NCBI GenBank assembly: GCA_036927565.1
Contig: JAYESD010000010.1
Coordinates: 118,264,866 to 118,328,865, forward strand
DNA length: 64,000 nt
Reading direction: 5' to 3'
Source of the DNA: Tuctoria greenei
Lineage: Eukaryota; Streptophyta; Magnoliopsida; Poales; Poaceae
Below the pieces are notes generated by a model. That model saw only the letters and a list, made by a program, of their open reading frames with translations. It was not told the DNA's origin and made no database searches. The position numbers were made by a program, and so were the translations under genes. Below, piece by piece: positions 21,544-32,044 of the stretch (position 1 is the first letter of the stretch; every line of letters begins with the position of its first letter).

Positions 21544-22688
21544 TGAACGCCGAGGGAAGAACATCAAAAGAACAGACACCAAGGCATGAGCAACGGGGGG
21601 GGGGGGGGGGGGGGCATGAAAACAACCAGGAGGTTGATGTGAACCTTTTCGCATGAGGTGTTGTACGGGAAAGAGCCTGAGGCGACCGGACAATGTGGAA
21701 CCACAGTGGCACGACAACTTTGAACACCGAAGCAAAAATCCGTTGTGACAGCCATAGTAAATGAGATGGCTGCCTTGCAGTGTGTTCGGGAGGTCGAGGA
21801 GAGCACGGCGCCACCTCCTGCAGCCTTAACCTGCCAGGGGAGCGACATAATATGATGGGTGGCGTTGCAGTAGTGCTGTGGCTGCCCGAACAAGGGAACA
21901 CCGATGATTACCGCCTTAGGCAACTCGGTGAATATGGAAACAAGGTTATGTCGGGGATGAGGAGGGATGGCCAACACATTTGCCTGCAGCTTGATTGAAC
22001 GAGGAAAGCGCCGGATGAAGCTTAGCAGCGGCGAACAGCACGGGCGGCGCAAAACAGACCAGTTTGAGCATATGCGGGAGGCTGTAGCTTAAGCAGTAAG
22101 CAGCATTTTTTGTCTTCATGCAATAAGAGTGAGCAGGTATAAGGGCAAAGAACTGGTGAGCTGGAGAGGCCGAGTGGCAAGAACTGTGTGGCTGCTGCCT
22201 ACGCTCGTGGCATGCTCCTAGTGAAAACAGAGACTGCTCTATTCCACTGAGGCTGCCAAGTGGGGCCCTGGCCAGTGGACCCTCCCCCCTTTGTCACATC
22301 ATTAATGATCAATGGAATACAATAGAAGAAATGCTCTAAAAATGCTAGAACTTCACAGAATAGCTAAATAAAATATGAATTTAAATATAATACTATATTT
22401 GAATTTTAAGCGAATTCATGTTGACCTTTTAAATTCAAATTTGAATATTACCATTAAGTAGTTACTTTGACTTTTGCTTATATTTGCCAAAACTTTTGCA
22501 AGTCCTAAAATCAGATATAATAAGAATAATGGTGAGATAGATTCTTGCTTTTGCCCATGTTGATGTTGCAACTTGATTTTGAATTATAATTCGAATTTAA
22601 AGCATTGATTTGAAATATTCCAACTAAAAGCTTTTTAGTAGATGTTAATGTATGCTTAATTTGGCACACCTAATTGTGGTACTTTACA
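21544..22688 (-). repeat. 3' LTR of a minus-strand Tekay-like element (left edge uncertain)
   Basis: The right edge is set by TGTAAAG (minus strand, ending plus 22688) next to a C-rich polypurine complement (ACAATCCCCCCTTAAAATAATCTCG). That arrangement also precedes the LTR at 55808. The left edge is only a guess. It contains a 20-G run at 21595-21614 and an AT-rich part at 22330-22680. Confidence 0.5.
21595..21614. repeat. Poly-G run (20 G)
   Basis: Uninterrupted run of about 20 G between CAAC and CATGAAAA. Confidence 0.9.
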
Positions 22689-23293
22689 ATCCCCCCTTAA
22701 AATAATCTCGTCCCAAGACTACATATGTAGAAATAGATGGAAGATGGTATTACCGGAGATGGGATGATAATAACTCTGGGTAATTGGATTGTAGCAAATC
22801 CTCACTTTCCTACATAGATTCATCGGAGGTCTGGTTATTCCATTACACTTTGTAGAACCAAAGGGACCGATTTCTTGTATTCCGAGTCTTCTCATTTATC
22901 ATCCGAATCAGATATTCCGTGTAGGTGAGATCCTATTTTAATGCTTCTATGCCCTTTGTGAGAAACTCTATTGGTTTTTTGAGACACTTTCTGAGCTGAG
23001 ATATGTGGAAGATGTCATAAATTCCTATGAAGGACATTGGTAGCTCTAGGCAACGGGTTCACATTTTTCTATGATGGAGAACAAATTAATGAATCGCAGA
23101 GCTAATTTTCCCTTCACTCTGAATTGATGGATTCCTTACATTGGAGAAACATGGAAATAAACTTTGTCTCCGATTTCAATGTTCAGTAGACGGTGTCATT
23201 TATCTGCAAAACTCTTTTGCCGAGATTAACTGGCTTTAAGAATAGCTTGGATCATCTTCACTTGTTCTTCGGCATCACATACGAGATCAACCC
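22689..23293 (-). pseudogene. C-terminal pol (integrase end and chromodomain) of Tekay-like element
   Basis: Minus-strand translation gives broken but recognisable pieces of the Tekay/Del pol end. These include DKVYFHVSPM and FRVKGKLALRFI, then remnants where the chromodomain lies, with at least eight stops. The same region is far better preserved at 55796-56420. The piece is cut at 23293 by the Tat-like LTR. Confidence 0.65.
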
Positions 23294-24501
23294 TGTCGGT
23301 ACCTAGCATACCGAGTACACTCGCGCACAGGATCAAAATGCCTAAGTACCCTGCCTCCCCGCTGAGGCAGGGTCCCGAGGCGCCGCATGTCCAACAGGCC
23401 AGGACCCTTTCCCTCCTCAGGGGTGGGCTCTGGTACTTCCATGTGGACCCCTACTCGGGACCCAGCTCCCTCGCAGGGATGAGTTCCTGGGTTGCCACGT
23501 GTCTAGCGGGCCCAGACCCCTTCCCCCCCTCAAGGGCGGGCTCCGGTACTACCACGTGGACCCCTACTCAGGACTAGGATCTCCCGCGGGGATGGGCTCC
23601 TGGGTCACGACGTGTCTTGCAGGACGGGACCCCACTCCTTCACACGAGTGGGCTTTGGTGCTGCCATGTGGCCAATGGCTCCGGGTTGGCCTCCCCGCTG
23701 AGGCGGGCTTCAGAACCACCGCGTGTTCAGCAGCGCTGGACCCCCAACTTTCCTTAGAGTTGGACTCTGGAGCTGCCACGTGGCCTGCAGCGCAGGACTT
23801 GGCCTCCCTCGCAAAGGCGGGCTCTGGTGCCGCCACGTGCCCTGCAACTTGTTCCGGGAGGTTGGTTGCGGGAGTAAAGGGCGGCATGTCCTGTCCAAGT
23901 TGCACATTGAAGGCATGCGCCTTCCCTATGTGCACGACAAAGCATGCGCCATTATCAGGTGCCATTGTGCCCATCAAATCACAGTGAAGGCGCTGCAGTG
24001 CTACCCCATGCTGGTGACAGGGTAGCTTGCAGTGACAAGATGGACAAGACATTCCCTACCATCATCAACAACTACCCCTACCCACTGGCAACCGACGCAG
24101 CAAGACAGCGAGTCTTCAAGCCGCGGTTAGAGGCAGAGGGGGTAGTAAACCCTTAGATCTTGTAAAGCATAAGATCGCTCTGGGGCCACCTGTCGGGCCC
24201 TTGGCTCCACTTGTAAGGTGCCCGACCTTACTATACAAGGTGCGGGAAACCACCGACTCTAGACGCGCCATTTAGACACACTCAAACTCTCACAAGCTTC
24301 CGTAGCTCACAAGACTCAGGCAATACAATTCTCACCGTGGATGTAATGTGTTACACTCTAGCAGCCCGAACCACGTAAACCCACCATGCTCACCATCTCT
24401 CATATGCGTGACCTCATCAGAGACTAGCCCCTCCTAAAAAAGAACCTCCGCGGACTGCAACTAAGAGGGTGTAGGGGAAGTGTCGTTCTAACACTTCGAC
24501 A
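23294..24501 (+). repeat. 5' LTR of Tat-like Ty3 element
   Basis: Begins TGTCGGTAC and ends TTCGACA (inverted ends TGTCG/CGACA), 1208 bp, and is followed by a primer site and gag. The same family LTR appears at 35389-35533 and continues at 47703-47739. It contains the 9-unit array at 23385-23839. Long open frames in it are compositional (GC-rich). Confidence 0.75.
23385..23839 (+). repeat. Nine-unit 55-57-bp tandem array with G-box-like core
   Basis: A hexamer related to CACGTG recurs at 23385, 23440, 23496, 23553, 23609, 23665, 23720, 23777 and 23834, so the spacing is 55-57 bases throughout. Four units have intact CACGTG, and the others have CATGTG, GACGTG, CGCGTG or GCATGT. Flanking sequence of the type GGCGGGCTCTGGTACTGCCACGTGG is also repeated. 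The array lies in the U3-side part of the LTR. Confidence 0.85.
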
Positions 24502-24503
24502 TT

Positions 24504-24521
24504 TGACGTACCAGGTAGGGG
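24504..24521 (+). other. Likely primer-binding site of Tat-like element
   Basis: TGACGTACCAGGTAGGGG lies 2 bases after the LTR end. It resembles the TGGCGTGCCAGGTAGGGG-type primer site of grass Tat-lineage elements. Confidence 0.5.
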
Positions 24522-24555
24522 GAATTTTCTCCCAAGAAGTTGCACCTTCATCGCA

Positions 24556-26925
24556 ATGGTGAACATCAGACCTTTAAATGGCGATTCCCGAGGCCGTCGC
24601 CACACGGCAGGCGGTGGCGAAACCATATCCCGCTCCAGAGTGTGGTCTGGTTCATCTAGTTCATCGCGCCCCCACACAGTTGCAGCCGGCCAGGCCGGTT
24701 CTTCCCATCATATGACGGCCCCATATGCACCCATGGAGGCACCGACTGCAAGTCCGAAGAGCGCTCTCGCTGCAGCCAGAGCTCTTCTGTACAATCCACC
24801 TTCCATGAATGCTTCCTAGGGAGCGGCACAGCAGTGGATCAATGACATCGACCACCTCGTCATTGCAGCCATCAACTCTCCCCAGAAGAGGAGACAGCAC
24901 GTGTCGTTGTCGCGCACACCAACCATCGACCGCTACACGGCCGACTCCTGCTCTACCAGGCTCTCCATGGCTGACCTCTAGGCCGAGCTCAACCGCCGTC
25001 GAGCTGCAAGAGAGAACAGCTGCATCACCATCGAGCGGCAGCGAGAGAGACGGCTCAAGGTCCGAGCCCCAGGCATCGACCACACAGGATGCACCCCAAG
25101 GGTACCCTCAACAGCTGGTGGCACAAGTAAACCCTTCGCCACCTCCACCACCAGAGTAGACTGCGAGATAGCTCCCTAGCCATACATAGCGCAGCAAGCG
25201 CAACAGCCGTATGTCCATCAGCACACTCCACAGCAGCATGTTCCACAGCCTGCGCATCAGCCGTACGCAGTGCAACACGCGTATCAGCCGTATGCTATGC
25301 AGCAAGCTCCTCAGCCTCAACCATACATCACGCAACCTCTGCCACAGCCTCAATCGTACATCGTGCAAGCTGCGCCTCCACCTCCACCGTACATCGGGCA
25401 GCAGGCACCCCAGGTGTACACTGCACCATACCAATCTCCAACAAAAGTTATCAGAGGGTGCACAACCCTAGCTCCCCACCTCCGCATGGCGGTATGGCCG
25501 CGCAAGTTCCGGCCACTCAAACTGGAGATGTTTAACTGGAGTGTCAATCCCACCGAGTTCCTACATATCTACACCACCACAATCCTAGCTGCAGGAGCAG
25601 ATGAGTCCATCTTGGCGAACTAATTCGCCGTTGCCCTGACTTGCTCGGCTTGGTCATGGCTTATTAACCTGCCCGAGGGGTCCATAACCTCCTCGGAAGA
25701 GCTCTGCCGATGGTTCACAGTGAACTTCGGCAGCTCCTACACGCATCCCAGCACTGAGCTAGACCTCCATGACGTGCGACAACATCTGGAGGAGACATTG
25801 CGTTCGTTCATCCAACGGTTCTCCCAGGTACACAACTTCATCCCCACATCCCAAATGCTTCTGTCATAGTTGCATTCTGCCAGGGTGTGCGGGATAAGAA
25901 GATGCTCGAGAAGTTAGCCATGCACAATGTGCAAGACGTCTCTGAGCTCTTTTCCATCGCCGACAGGTGCGCCAGGGCTGCAGAAGGCCGTGACAGGCAC
26001 TCACAGCCCGCCCCCGAGGTGGGTAAAGCCGACCAGCCTGGCGCAGGCGCCACTCACAAGGGCAGCGGCAAGAAGAACAAAAGTAAGGGTAGCGGCCATG
26101 ATAGGTTGCTGCTCCGGACCCCGGTCGCTGCAACAGGACCGACTGGCGATCCAAGGGCACCACGCCCCGACAAGCACAGCCTAGTACATGGCACTAGCGG
26201 CAACAGCACTAGCGAGTGCCAGGGTATTATGAGGCTCGTGGAGTAGTACCGCGAGAAGGTACAGCAACGCCCAGGTGGCACGCCCATCCGTCAGCAAGAG
26301 GGCAAGCAGAAGGTCGACCCGCATGTTGATGAAGAAAAACACAAGGAGTACCGGGATCCCCAGCTTGCTGTCAAGGTGGTTTACCATGATAGTGAATCTG
26401 ACTCCAGCAGTGACAACTAGCATCGCACAATGCTCCACGTCATCTACGGGGGGTCCTGGGACCCTGCATCCAAAACGCAGTCAAGACCCTACACCAGGCG
26501 GTGGCCTCGGCAGCTCCTACCCCCAGTCCGGCGCCACACCACAAGTGGATGATGACGCCGATCAGTTTTGACGCCTTAGACTACCCTAAGAACCTTGCGG
26601 GAACTTGGCTCCTGTCCCTCCTCGTCGCCCCCACCATCGCAAACATCAAGCTCTTCCACGTCTTGATTGATGGTGGGGCAGTCCTCAACCTCATCAGTCG
26701 TGCAGCTTTCGAGAAGCTACAGATCCCCCTATCCAAGCTCACCTCCTCGAACCCATTCTCGGGAGTGGGAGTGGGGACATCACCCCATACGGCAACATCC
26801 ACCTCCAGGTGACCCTTGGGACACTCGAGAACTTCAGAACAGAGAACATCCTATTCAACGTCGTGGAGGTGGATGCTCGGCGAGGCCCTCGACCTCAGCA
26901 TTCGCCGCCTCCTCACACTTCTCGA
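24556..26925 (+). pseudogene. gag: Gag and protease of Tat-like Ty3 element (broken)
   Basis: The frame starts at ATG 24556 (MVNIRPLNGD). A stop follows near 24818, then a Q/P-rich stretch (25200-25440). The gag capsid domain is clear at about 25490-25900: KFRPLKLEMFNWSVNPTEFL, LTCSAWSWLINLPEGSI and LDLHDVRQHLEETLRSFIQRF. A stop at 25621 and several frameshifts break it. A basic region (KGSGKKNKSKG) follows at about 26055. Around 26570-26790 lies the retropepsin with VLIDGGAVLNLIS, retaining the Asp. No RT or integrase follows. At about 26926 a G run leads into an antisense gene. Confidence 0.8.
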
Positions 26926-27130
26926 GGGGGGGGGGGGCTCAACTATCGGCTCTAGTGTGATCCACGGATACCAGCTCCGAAAACACACTAGGACGTGGGA
27001 CGCCACCACCTTCGCCAGGTCCTTCCCCTCGGTCTCCATCATGTGGTCGATGACTGCACCCACTGCCTGTATCTTTGAGATGGCAGACTCAAGTGTGGGG
27101 AACACTCGACTCACCTCCTGCATGTAGGAT
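26926..27130 (-). pseudogene. C-terminal piece of antisense gene in Tat-like element
   Basis: Minus-strand frame MQEVSRVFPTLESAISKI, then VGAVIDHMMETEGKDLAKVV and HVLVCFRSW, resembles the end of 'putative gypsy-type transposon' (Transposase_28-like) proteins. These are found as extra genes in Tat-lineage elements. The N-terminal part of the same protein type is on the same strand at 33594-34865. The A-family complex at 27134-33593 lies between them. The middle of the protein is missing, so a deletion must accompany the insertion. Assignment is by motif resemblance. Confidence 0.55.
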
Positions 27131-27133
27131 TTT

Positions 27134-27724
27134 GCAAGTGGCTATTCCTAGGAGCACTACATCTAACCTCACTAGTCAATTCATGCAAAAAACTTTGTTT
27201 GTTAAACTTAGGCAAAGTGTCTAAATCTAGCAAACAACATTTATGGAAGCCTAGGATTTCACTTAATTCTGTCTATAGGATGTTGTATTATTTTTGAAAT
27301 AATCTAAAGTAATATCATCAAATCCTATTTTGAGGGTGCAAAGGAATTGTATAGTGAGAAGGAATGAACCTTTCTCCTCTATGTGAGCAGAAATTTCCCA
27401 TCCTTATGGATGCCAAATGGAAAAGAATTTGTAATCCATACCTATTTTGGAGATCAAATCCAGATCATAAGCTTTAGTGTGATAAAACTCACAATCTAGG
27501 AGGAGCTTGCGTGCTTGATCTTCAACTTTACTTTGTATGTCGAGGTCGCTGTCGTGGAGAAGTTGATGCGGGTTGCTCCTCTCACCCATGGGGGTGTCTT
27601 CACACACATTCCTCCTCTGTGTACTTGGTGTAGCAACGGAGGAGAGATGTACACTTGAGTCTCCACCATGACTTGATCTTGCAGCTCCCTTCCTCTTCCC
27701 AAACAAACTTTTCATTCCTTTCAT
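27134..27724 (-). pseudogene. ATHILA ORF-like extra gene
   Basis: The frame starts at ATG 27724 (MKGMKSLFGKRKG, basic) and is open to 27404. It includes DIQSKVEDQARKLLLDCEF, YDLDLISKIGMD and FFSIWHP, which resemble the N-terminal half of Arabidopsis ATHILA ORF-1-family proteins. Similarity continues in shifted frames to about 27134 (LTIQFLCTLK, LDLDTLPKFNKQ). The function of this protein family is unknown. The ORF occupies the envelope position of Athila elements. It has an upstream hydrophobic-looking leader in the same frame, which I consider non-coding. Confidence 0.6.
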
Positions 27725-27976
27725 GGCCACAACAAGCAAGAACACAACAAGGTGAAAACTCAAAAGAAGTGATGTTAGTGAAAACAAAACCCTCGATGAA
27801 TTTTCCCTTGAAGAACTTGAGAGCAAATTGCAAATGCAAACGAAAGCAAATCTTTTTGAGTTGGATTTGAGCAATAGTGCTTCAATGAAGAGCAAGAAAA
27901 ACAATGTGAGCAAAAGAGTGACTTGGGAAGGTGTAAAATGAGGTGAAGTGTGAAGAGAGATGCTCCTCACGCCACC

Positions 27977-27984
27977 ATTTATAG
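27977..27984 (-). promoter_or_regulatory. TATA box upstream of the ATHILA-like ORF
   Basis: Minus-strand CTATAAAT is followed after some 40 bases by a CT-rich leader (CTCTCTTCACACTTCACC). It lies about 250 bases before ATG 27724, within the internal region and not in an LTR. This suggests a separate transcript for the extra ORF. Confidence 0.4.
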
Positions 27985-27999
27985 TGTACACTCCCCAAC

Positions 28000-28387
28000 G
28001 GTCATAAGAGGCTCAAATGTAGTTGTTGGATGAGAGAGAGCCATTTTTGCTCTTTCTCCACTTCGGCCGAACAGGGGGTTTGGCCGCACTGAAATGTGGA
28101 CCCCCGTGTTCCCTCTTTTGGCAGGTGGTCCCCAAGAGCTATAAAATTAGCACGTTGGTGAAATACCACATTTGCAGCTCACAAAAATTGTTTTTCAAAT
28201 AAACCCCTTTTTAAATCCAATAATTTTCTTCTTGTGAAAAAATAAAAATGATGGTTGAGAATATAAGATTATCAACTTGCTAAGAAAAATACAATATGCG
28301 GTGAAGAAAAATCAACAAAGTGGAAAAACATAATGAAGAGAAGAATCAAATAAAAAGATAACTACCAATTTTCCTATTGGCTAGGTC
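28000..28387 (-). other. Non-coding internal spacer of minus-strand half-element
   Basis: AT-rich with no recognisable coding domain. It lies between the protease-linker and the extra ORF, where RT and integrase would be in a full element. Confidence 0.5.
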
Positions 28388-29100
28388 TCACCACGGTCCG
28401 ATGAGATGGACTTTTCCTCTGTCTTCATTTTTGAAATCCAGGCCTAGAGGGATGGGCTCAGACATCTTGTCTTGCTTCTTCCGCCACTCCTTCTTTGGCG
28501 GCTTGGTGGACTTGGGCCACAGGTGAGGCCCGAGCTTCTCCACCTTCTTGGGATGTCGGCTGGGACGATAAGATAGGTTCTTTGCATCGATCAATTGTCT
28601 CATGAATGCAATGAACGAATCCACCTTTGGAGGTGTGACTTTCACCTCTCAAATGTGTTTAACACTCGTCCCATACTTAATGAGAATCATGGAGCATTGC
28701 TCCGTCTTTGGGCGAAAGTTAAACTTCTCCTCCTTACCATTTATATGAAAGTGGATTTCTCCAGCTCCCACAAACTTTGCTAGCCGTCGCGGTTCTAAGG
28801 AATGGGAGCCCAAGAATCAGTGGTGTATCCTTATTGACATCCATGTCGAGCACCACAAAATCATGGGTATGAAGCAATTCCAGATTTTCACTTGAACGTC
28901 TTCAGTAATACCCGTTGAATAACAAAATGAAGAATCAGCCAGTTGGAGCTGCATTGGTGTTGGAGTGAGCTCCGTGAAGCTTAGTTGGTCGAGGACCACC
29001 TTGGGCATCAGACTCACACTTGCTCCAAGGTCACAAAGTGCCTTCTCAAAGTAGTGAGTCCAAACCGAGCAAGATATGCAGGGATATCAAGGATCCTTCA
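28388..29100 (-). pseudogene. Protease and downstream linker of Athila-like element
   Basis: The minus strand reads CDLGASVSLMPK, the retropepsin active site region with D-L-G, then TPTPMQLQLADSS and a frameshift near 28860. The flap end LDMDVNKDTPLILG follows. A second frame at 28645-28388 carries a basic linker (KPPKKEWRKKQDKMSEPIPLG). The same protease occurs on the plus strand at 30851-31205 with better continuity. RT, expected next, is missing. Confidence 0.7.
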
Positions 29101-29299
29101 GCCAATTGCCTTCTCGTAGAGAAATCATGTTGACATTTTCCACGGGAGAGTCAGGCTGCCCTGGCATCTTGCCATTCTCCACTGGCTGAACAGCAGCTGC
29201 CACTTGAGCCAATTGAGTCTCTAGCATCTTGTTGAAGCTTAATTGGTTCTTGAAGGTTGAGGATAATCCTTCAATCTTGGCATTGATACTTACTAGGGT

Positions 29300-30290
29300 C
29301 TTTTCATTAGCTTATAGTTTCTTGGATAGTGCATCATTATCTTCAATTGGCTAATGGCAAGCTCTCTCAAGTTGGGTTGCTTGCCATTGTTTCCATTGTT
29401 GTTGTTGTACCCTCCTTGAAAGAAAGGGTGTGGTTGGCCCCACCCTTGACCGCCTGGATGCTAGCCATTGTTGTTCCCATTGTTGGCTACATATAGGGCA
29501 TCCTCACGAGCCTCTGGGTAGTCATTACCTGAGTGACCCGTATTGCCACGGACTTCATAGGTGATGTGAGAGTCTAAGGCATAGGCATTGCCACATACTT
29601 CACCACTGTCTTGTCCATCAATCTTCCTCATGAGAAGGTCCAATTTAGTAGCGATCATGTTCACCTCTTTCAAGGTGTGCATGCCTTGCTGACGGGTTTG
29701 GAGATTCTCATCGCTCCAACCCATGTTGGACACCATTTTCTCAATCAAATCTTTGGTTTTGGGTACCGTCAATGAGAAAAAGGCTCCTCTAGCAGCATCA
29801 TCCACATGATTACGGGCGGAAGAGATCAACGCGTTGTAGAAGTTTTGGATAATGAGCTAGTCGTCCATCCCATGGTGGGGACAGGCCAGGTGTACTCATG
29901 CAGCCTTTCCCATGCCTCGAGAATAGAGTCCTTAGCGTCTTGCTGGAAGCTGGAAATTCTTCCACACGGGGCATTGGTTTTGCCAAACAGAAAGAATTTA
30001 GCGAGGAATGGCATAGAACACTTCTCTCGAGTGTCTACAGCACTTTAGTTTGCATAGAACCACTGCTTCACCCTCCCAAGAATGGAGAACGGAAATAGCC
30101 TAAGATGAAAAATATCAGGAGAGACGTCCTTGATCTTGAAAGTGTTGCAGATCTCAAGGATCTATTGCAGATGAGCACTTGCACACTCGTTAGCCATCCC
30201 ACAAAATGGGTTGGCTTGCACCATAGTGATTAGGGCGGTCTTGATTTCGATGTTCACGTCTCCCATGTTAACAGTGGGCCCAACAGGCAC
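29300..30290 (-). pseudogene. gag: Gag of Athila-like element, multiple breaks
   Basis: Reading right to left: MGDVNIEIKTALITMVQANP and FCGMANECASAHL, a stop, ILEICNTFKIKDVSPD, HLRLFPFSILGRVKQWF, another stop, and a frameshift near 29825. Then come RNHVDDAARGAFFSLTVPKT, KMVSNMGWSDENLQTRQQG and MHTLKEVNMIATKLDLLMRKI. Last is a degenerate CCHC-like segment (EVCGNAYALDSH, EVRGNTGHSGNDYPEA), in which the second cysteine is changed. A G/N-rich tail follows. These are hallmark segments of plant Athila/Tat gag. Three or more lesions make it non-functional. Confidence 0.85.
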
Positions 30291-30583
30291 ATTGTTAGCA
30301 GAGGGAGCCGGAAACTCACGAAGGGTCTTCTGGGCCATTGGCGTTTTGGTTGTTGGTGCAGAAGAGTTGGTTTGCTTTGCTGCACAAAGCTTCTAAGGAG
30401 TAACGACACAGGTCGATCTCCCAGAAGGGATTCGGGATCTTAAATAAAGTTTTCCGGCAAGCAGAAACAAGACGTATAATACCTTGTTTTCACGTAAATG
30501 CAAAAACAAAGAACGGTTATCCTACTAAAAACCTACCCACGGTCCTATCCTATTCACTCAACCATACAATACTTCAGTTGTCT

Positions 30584-30601
30584 TCCCCGGCAACAACGCC
30601 A
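30584..30601 (-). other. Primer-binding site, tRNA-Asp type (minus strand)
   Basis: Minus-strand TGGCGTTGTTGCCGGGGA lies 8 bases inside the LTR end, the same arrangement as at 1802-1819. Confidence 0.85.
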
Positions 30602-30609
30602 GAGATGCT

Positions 30610-30845
30610 TGTTGACATTTCTTACATCACAGATAAAAATCCGCAAGCGCACGAAAACTATCAATGTAGCATTTCCCCTTAAAGAGTATTCCCAAGGGTG
30701 TCATTTATATTTGCCCAAAGGAAGGCTAAGTGGAAGTAAAAGCAATCATCAAATGGAAAGTGTAGATTGGTCTAGGTAGGGTTCTAGTGAGGATGGGTAA
30801 TAGATATGTGGATGTAGTGTGACACACACAAGAGCATTCTATTCG
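30610..30845 (-). repeat. 3' part of an A-family LTR, inverted
   Basis: Matches the last about 235 bases of the LTR at 33359-33593 on the opposite strand, including the GAATAGAATGCTCTTGTGTG segment. It ends at TGTTGAC (plus 30610). Confidence 0.85.
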
Positions 30846-30850
30846 TAATA

Positions 30851-31205
30851 GACCAGCTAAACTTCTTGGAGCTCACTCTAGCACCAAAGCAGCTCCAACT
30901 GGCTGACTCTTCAGTCCGTTATCCGGCGGGTATTGCTGAAGATGTTCCGATGAAAATCCGAAATTGCTTCATACTCGTGGATTTCATGGTGCTCGACATG
31001 GTTGTCGAGAAGGATACACCGCTCATTCTTGGGCACCCATTCCTTAGCACCGCGAAGGCTCGCATAGATGTGGGAGCTGAAGAAATCCACTTCATATCAA
31101 TGGCAAGGAGGAGAAGTTTAACTTTCACCTTAAGTCGGAGCAGTGCTCTATGATCCGCATCAAGTATCGGCCGAATGTTAAACACATTCAAGAGGCCTTC
31201 ACATT
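30851..31205 (+). pseudogene. Protease fragment of Athila-like element (plus strand)
   Basis: Begins in the middle of the domain (QLNFLELTLAPKQLQLADSS). It continues through VRYPAGIAEDVPMKIRNC, then LDMVVEKDTPLILGHPFLST. It ends with IKYRPNVKHIQEAF after a stop near 31152. The active-site Asp-X-Gly is not present, because the fragment starts after it. It is the homologue of 28780-29060 in opposite orientation. Confidence 0.75.
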
Positions 31206-32044
31206 GAGCTTAGTCAAACTAGTATAGTCCTATGTGAGAATTCATTCATTTCTTCTTGAATTCAAGACTTCACTTGCACATGCTATACTTCTACACTATA
31301 AGTTCGCAAATTTCCATCATATCATCATACCGCAAAGAAAAAGAAACTCCATACCTTTCATGCTTAGTACTCTCTCCAAGTTTATTGCATAAAAAGGGGG
31401 TAGAAGACATGGCTACAAGAACAAAAAACATGCTTACATCAAAATCATGAGAAAAAAGTAGCCATGTTTCATCCCTGCAAACAAGAGAGTCCAAACAAAC
31501 AGGAGTCATCTCAAACATCCACATCCACTTCCACTCCATCACACATGCACAGGTCTTGAATCAAATTGTTTTGAATTGATTTCTCCTAAATCTTGTTTTT
31601 TTGTCTTAGCAATATTATGTGTTGCAAATAAGCATACTACATTCCCTACCAAGATCCAAATACAAGCCTTATTTAGTGGTAGGATTAGTATAGGCAAAAT
31701 GCCTTGGTAAGGGTATATTTCCACTACACACAAAGGAGTGAATGAGAGAATCAAATTGAGGTACTTAAAATCTAAATTGAAACTCTACGGAATTTGAGTG
31801 GAACTTGATCTATAGGCTATGCTTGCTCCATTTGTTGTTCTGTCTTTCAACCACCCATGAATAGGAGAAGGCATAAGCCCCATGATGACTTAAGATGGGT
31901 GAAGTATCATAAGCCAATTTTTGCAATAAGTATTTTGTTGTGCACATGGTACTTTTTAAAAATGGAACATTGTAGAAACTCATGATCATCAACCTTAAGT
32001 CTTGACTTTGCTCGGAATGTGCAAACGATAAGCTTGGGGGAGTT
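31206..32044 (+). other. 3' internal region and polypurine tract of A-family half-element
   Basis: No coding domain, AT-rich. AAGCTTGGGGGAG at 32030-32042 is the polypurine tract next to the 3' LTR. Confidence 0.65.

Larger units (their letters stand above)
27134..30606 (-). mobile_element. Minus-strand half of an A-family (Athila-like) element
   Basis: Read right to left: LTR end fragment (30845-30610), primer site, broken gag, protease, then an ATHILA-type extra ORF. There is no RT or integrase, and no 3' LTR at its far end. At 30845-30851 it meets a plus-strand half of a similar element. Confidence 0.75.

Noticed and set aside
21172..22052. Frames of 120-162 codons on both strands
   Set aside because: They overlap a decayed Tat pol end and a minus-strand LTR including a 20-G run. 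No domain or codon pattern supports a gene.
23338..24052. Overlapping frames of up to 162 codons on both strands
   Set aside because: They coincide with the GC-rich 55-57-bp repeat array in an LTR. Low stop density is due to composition.
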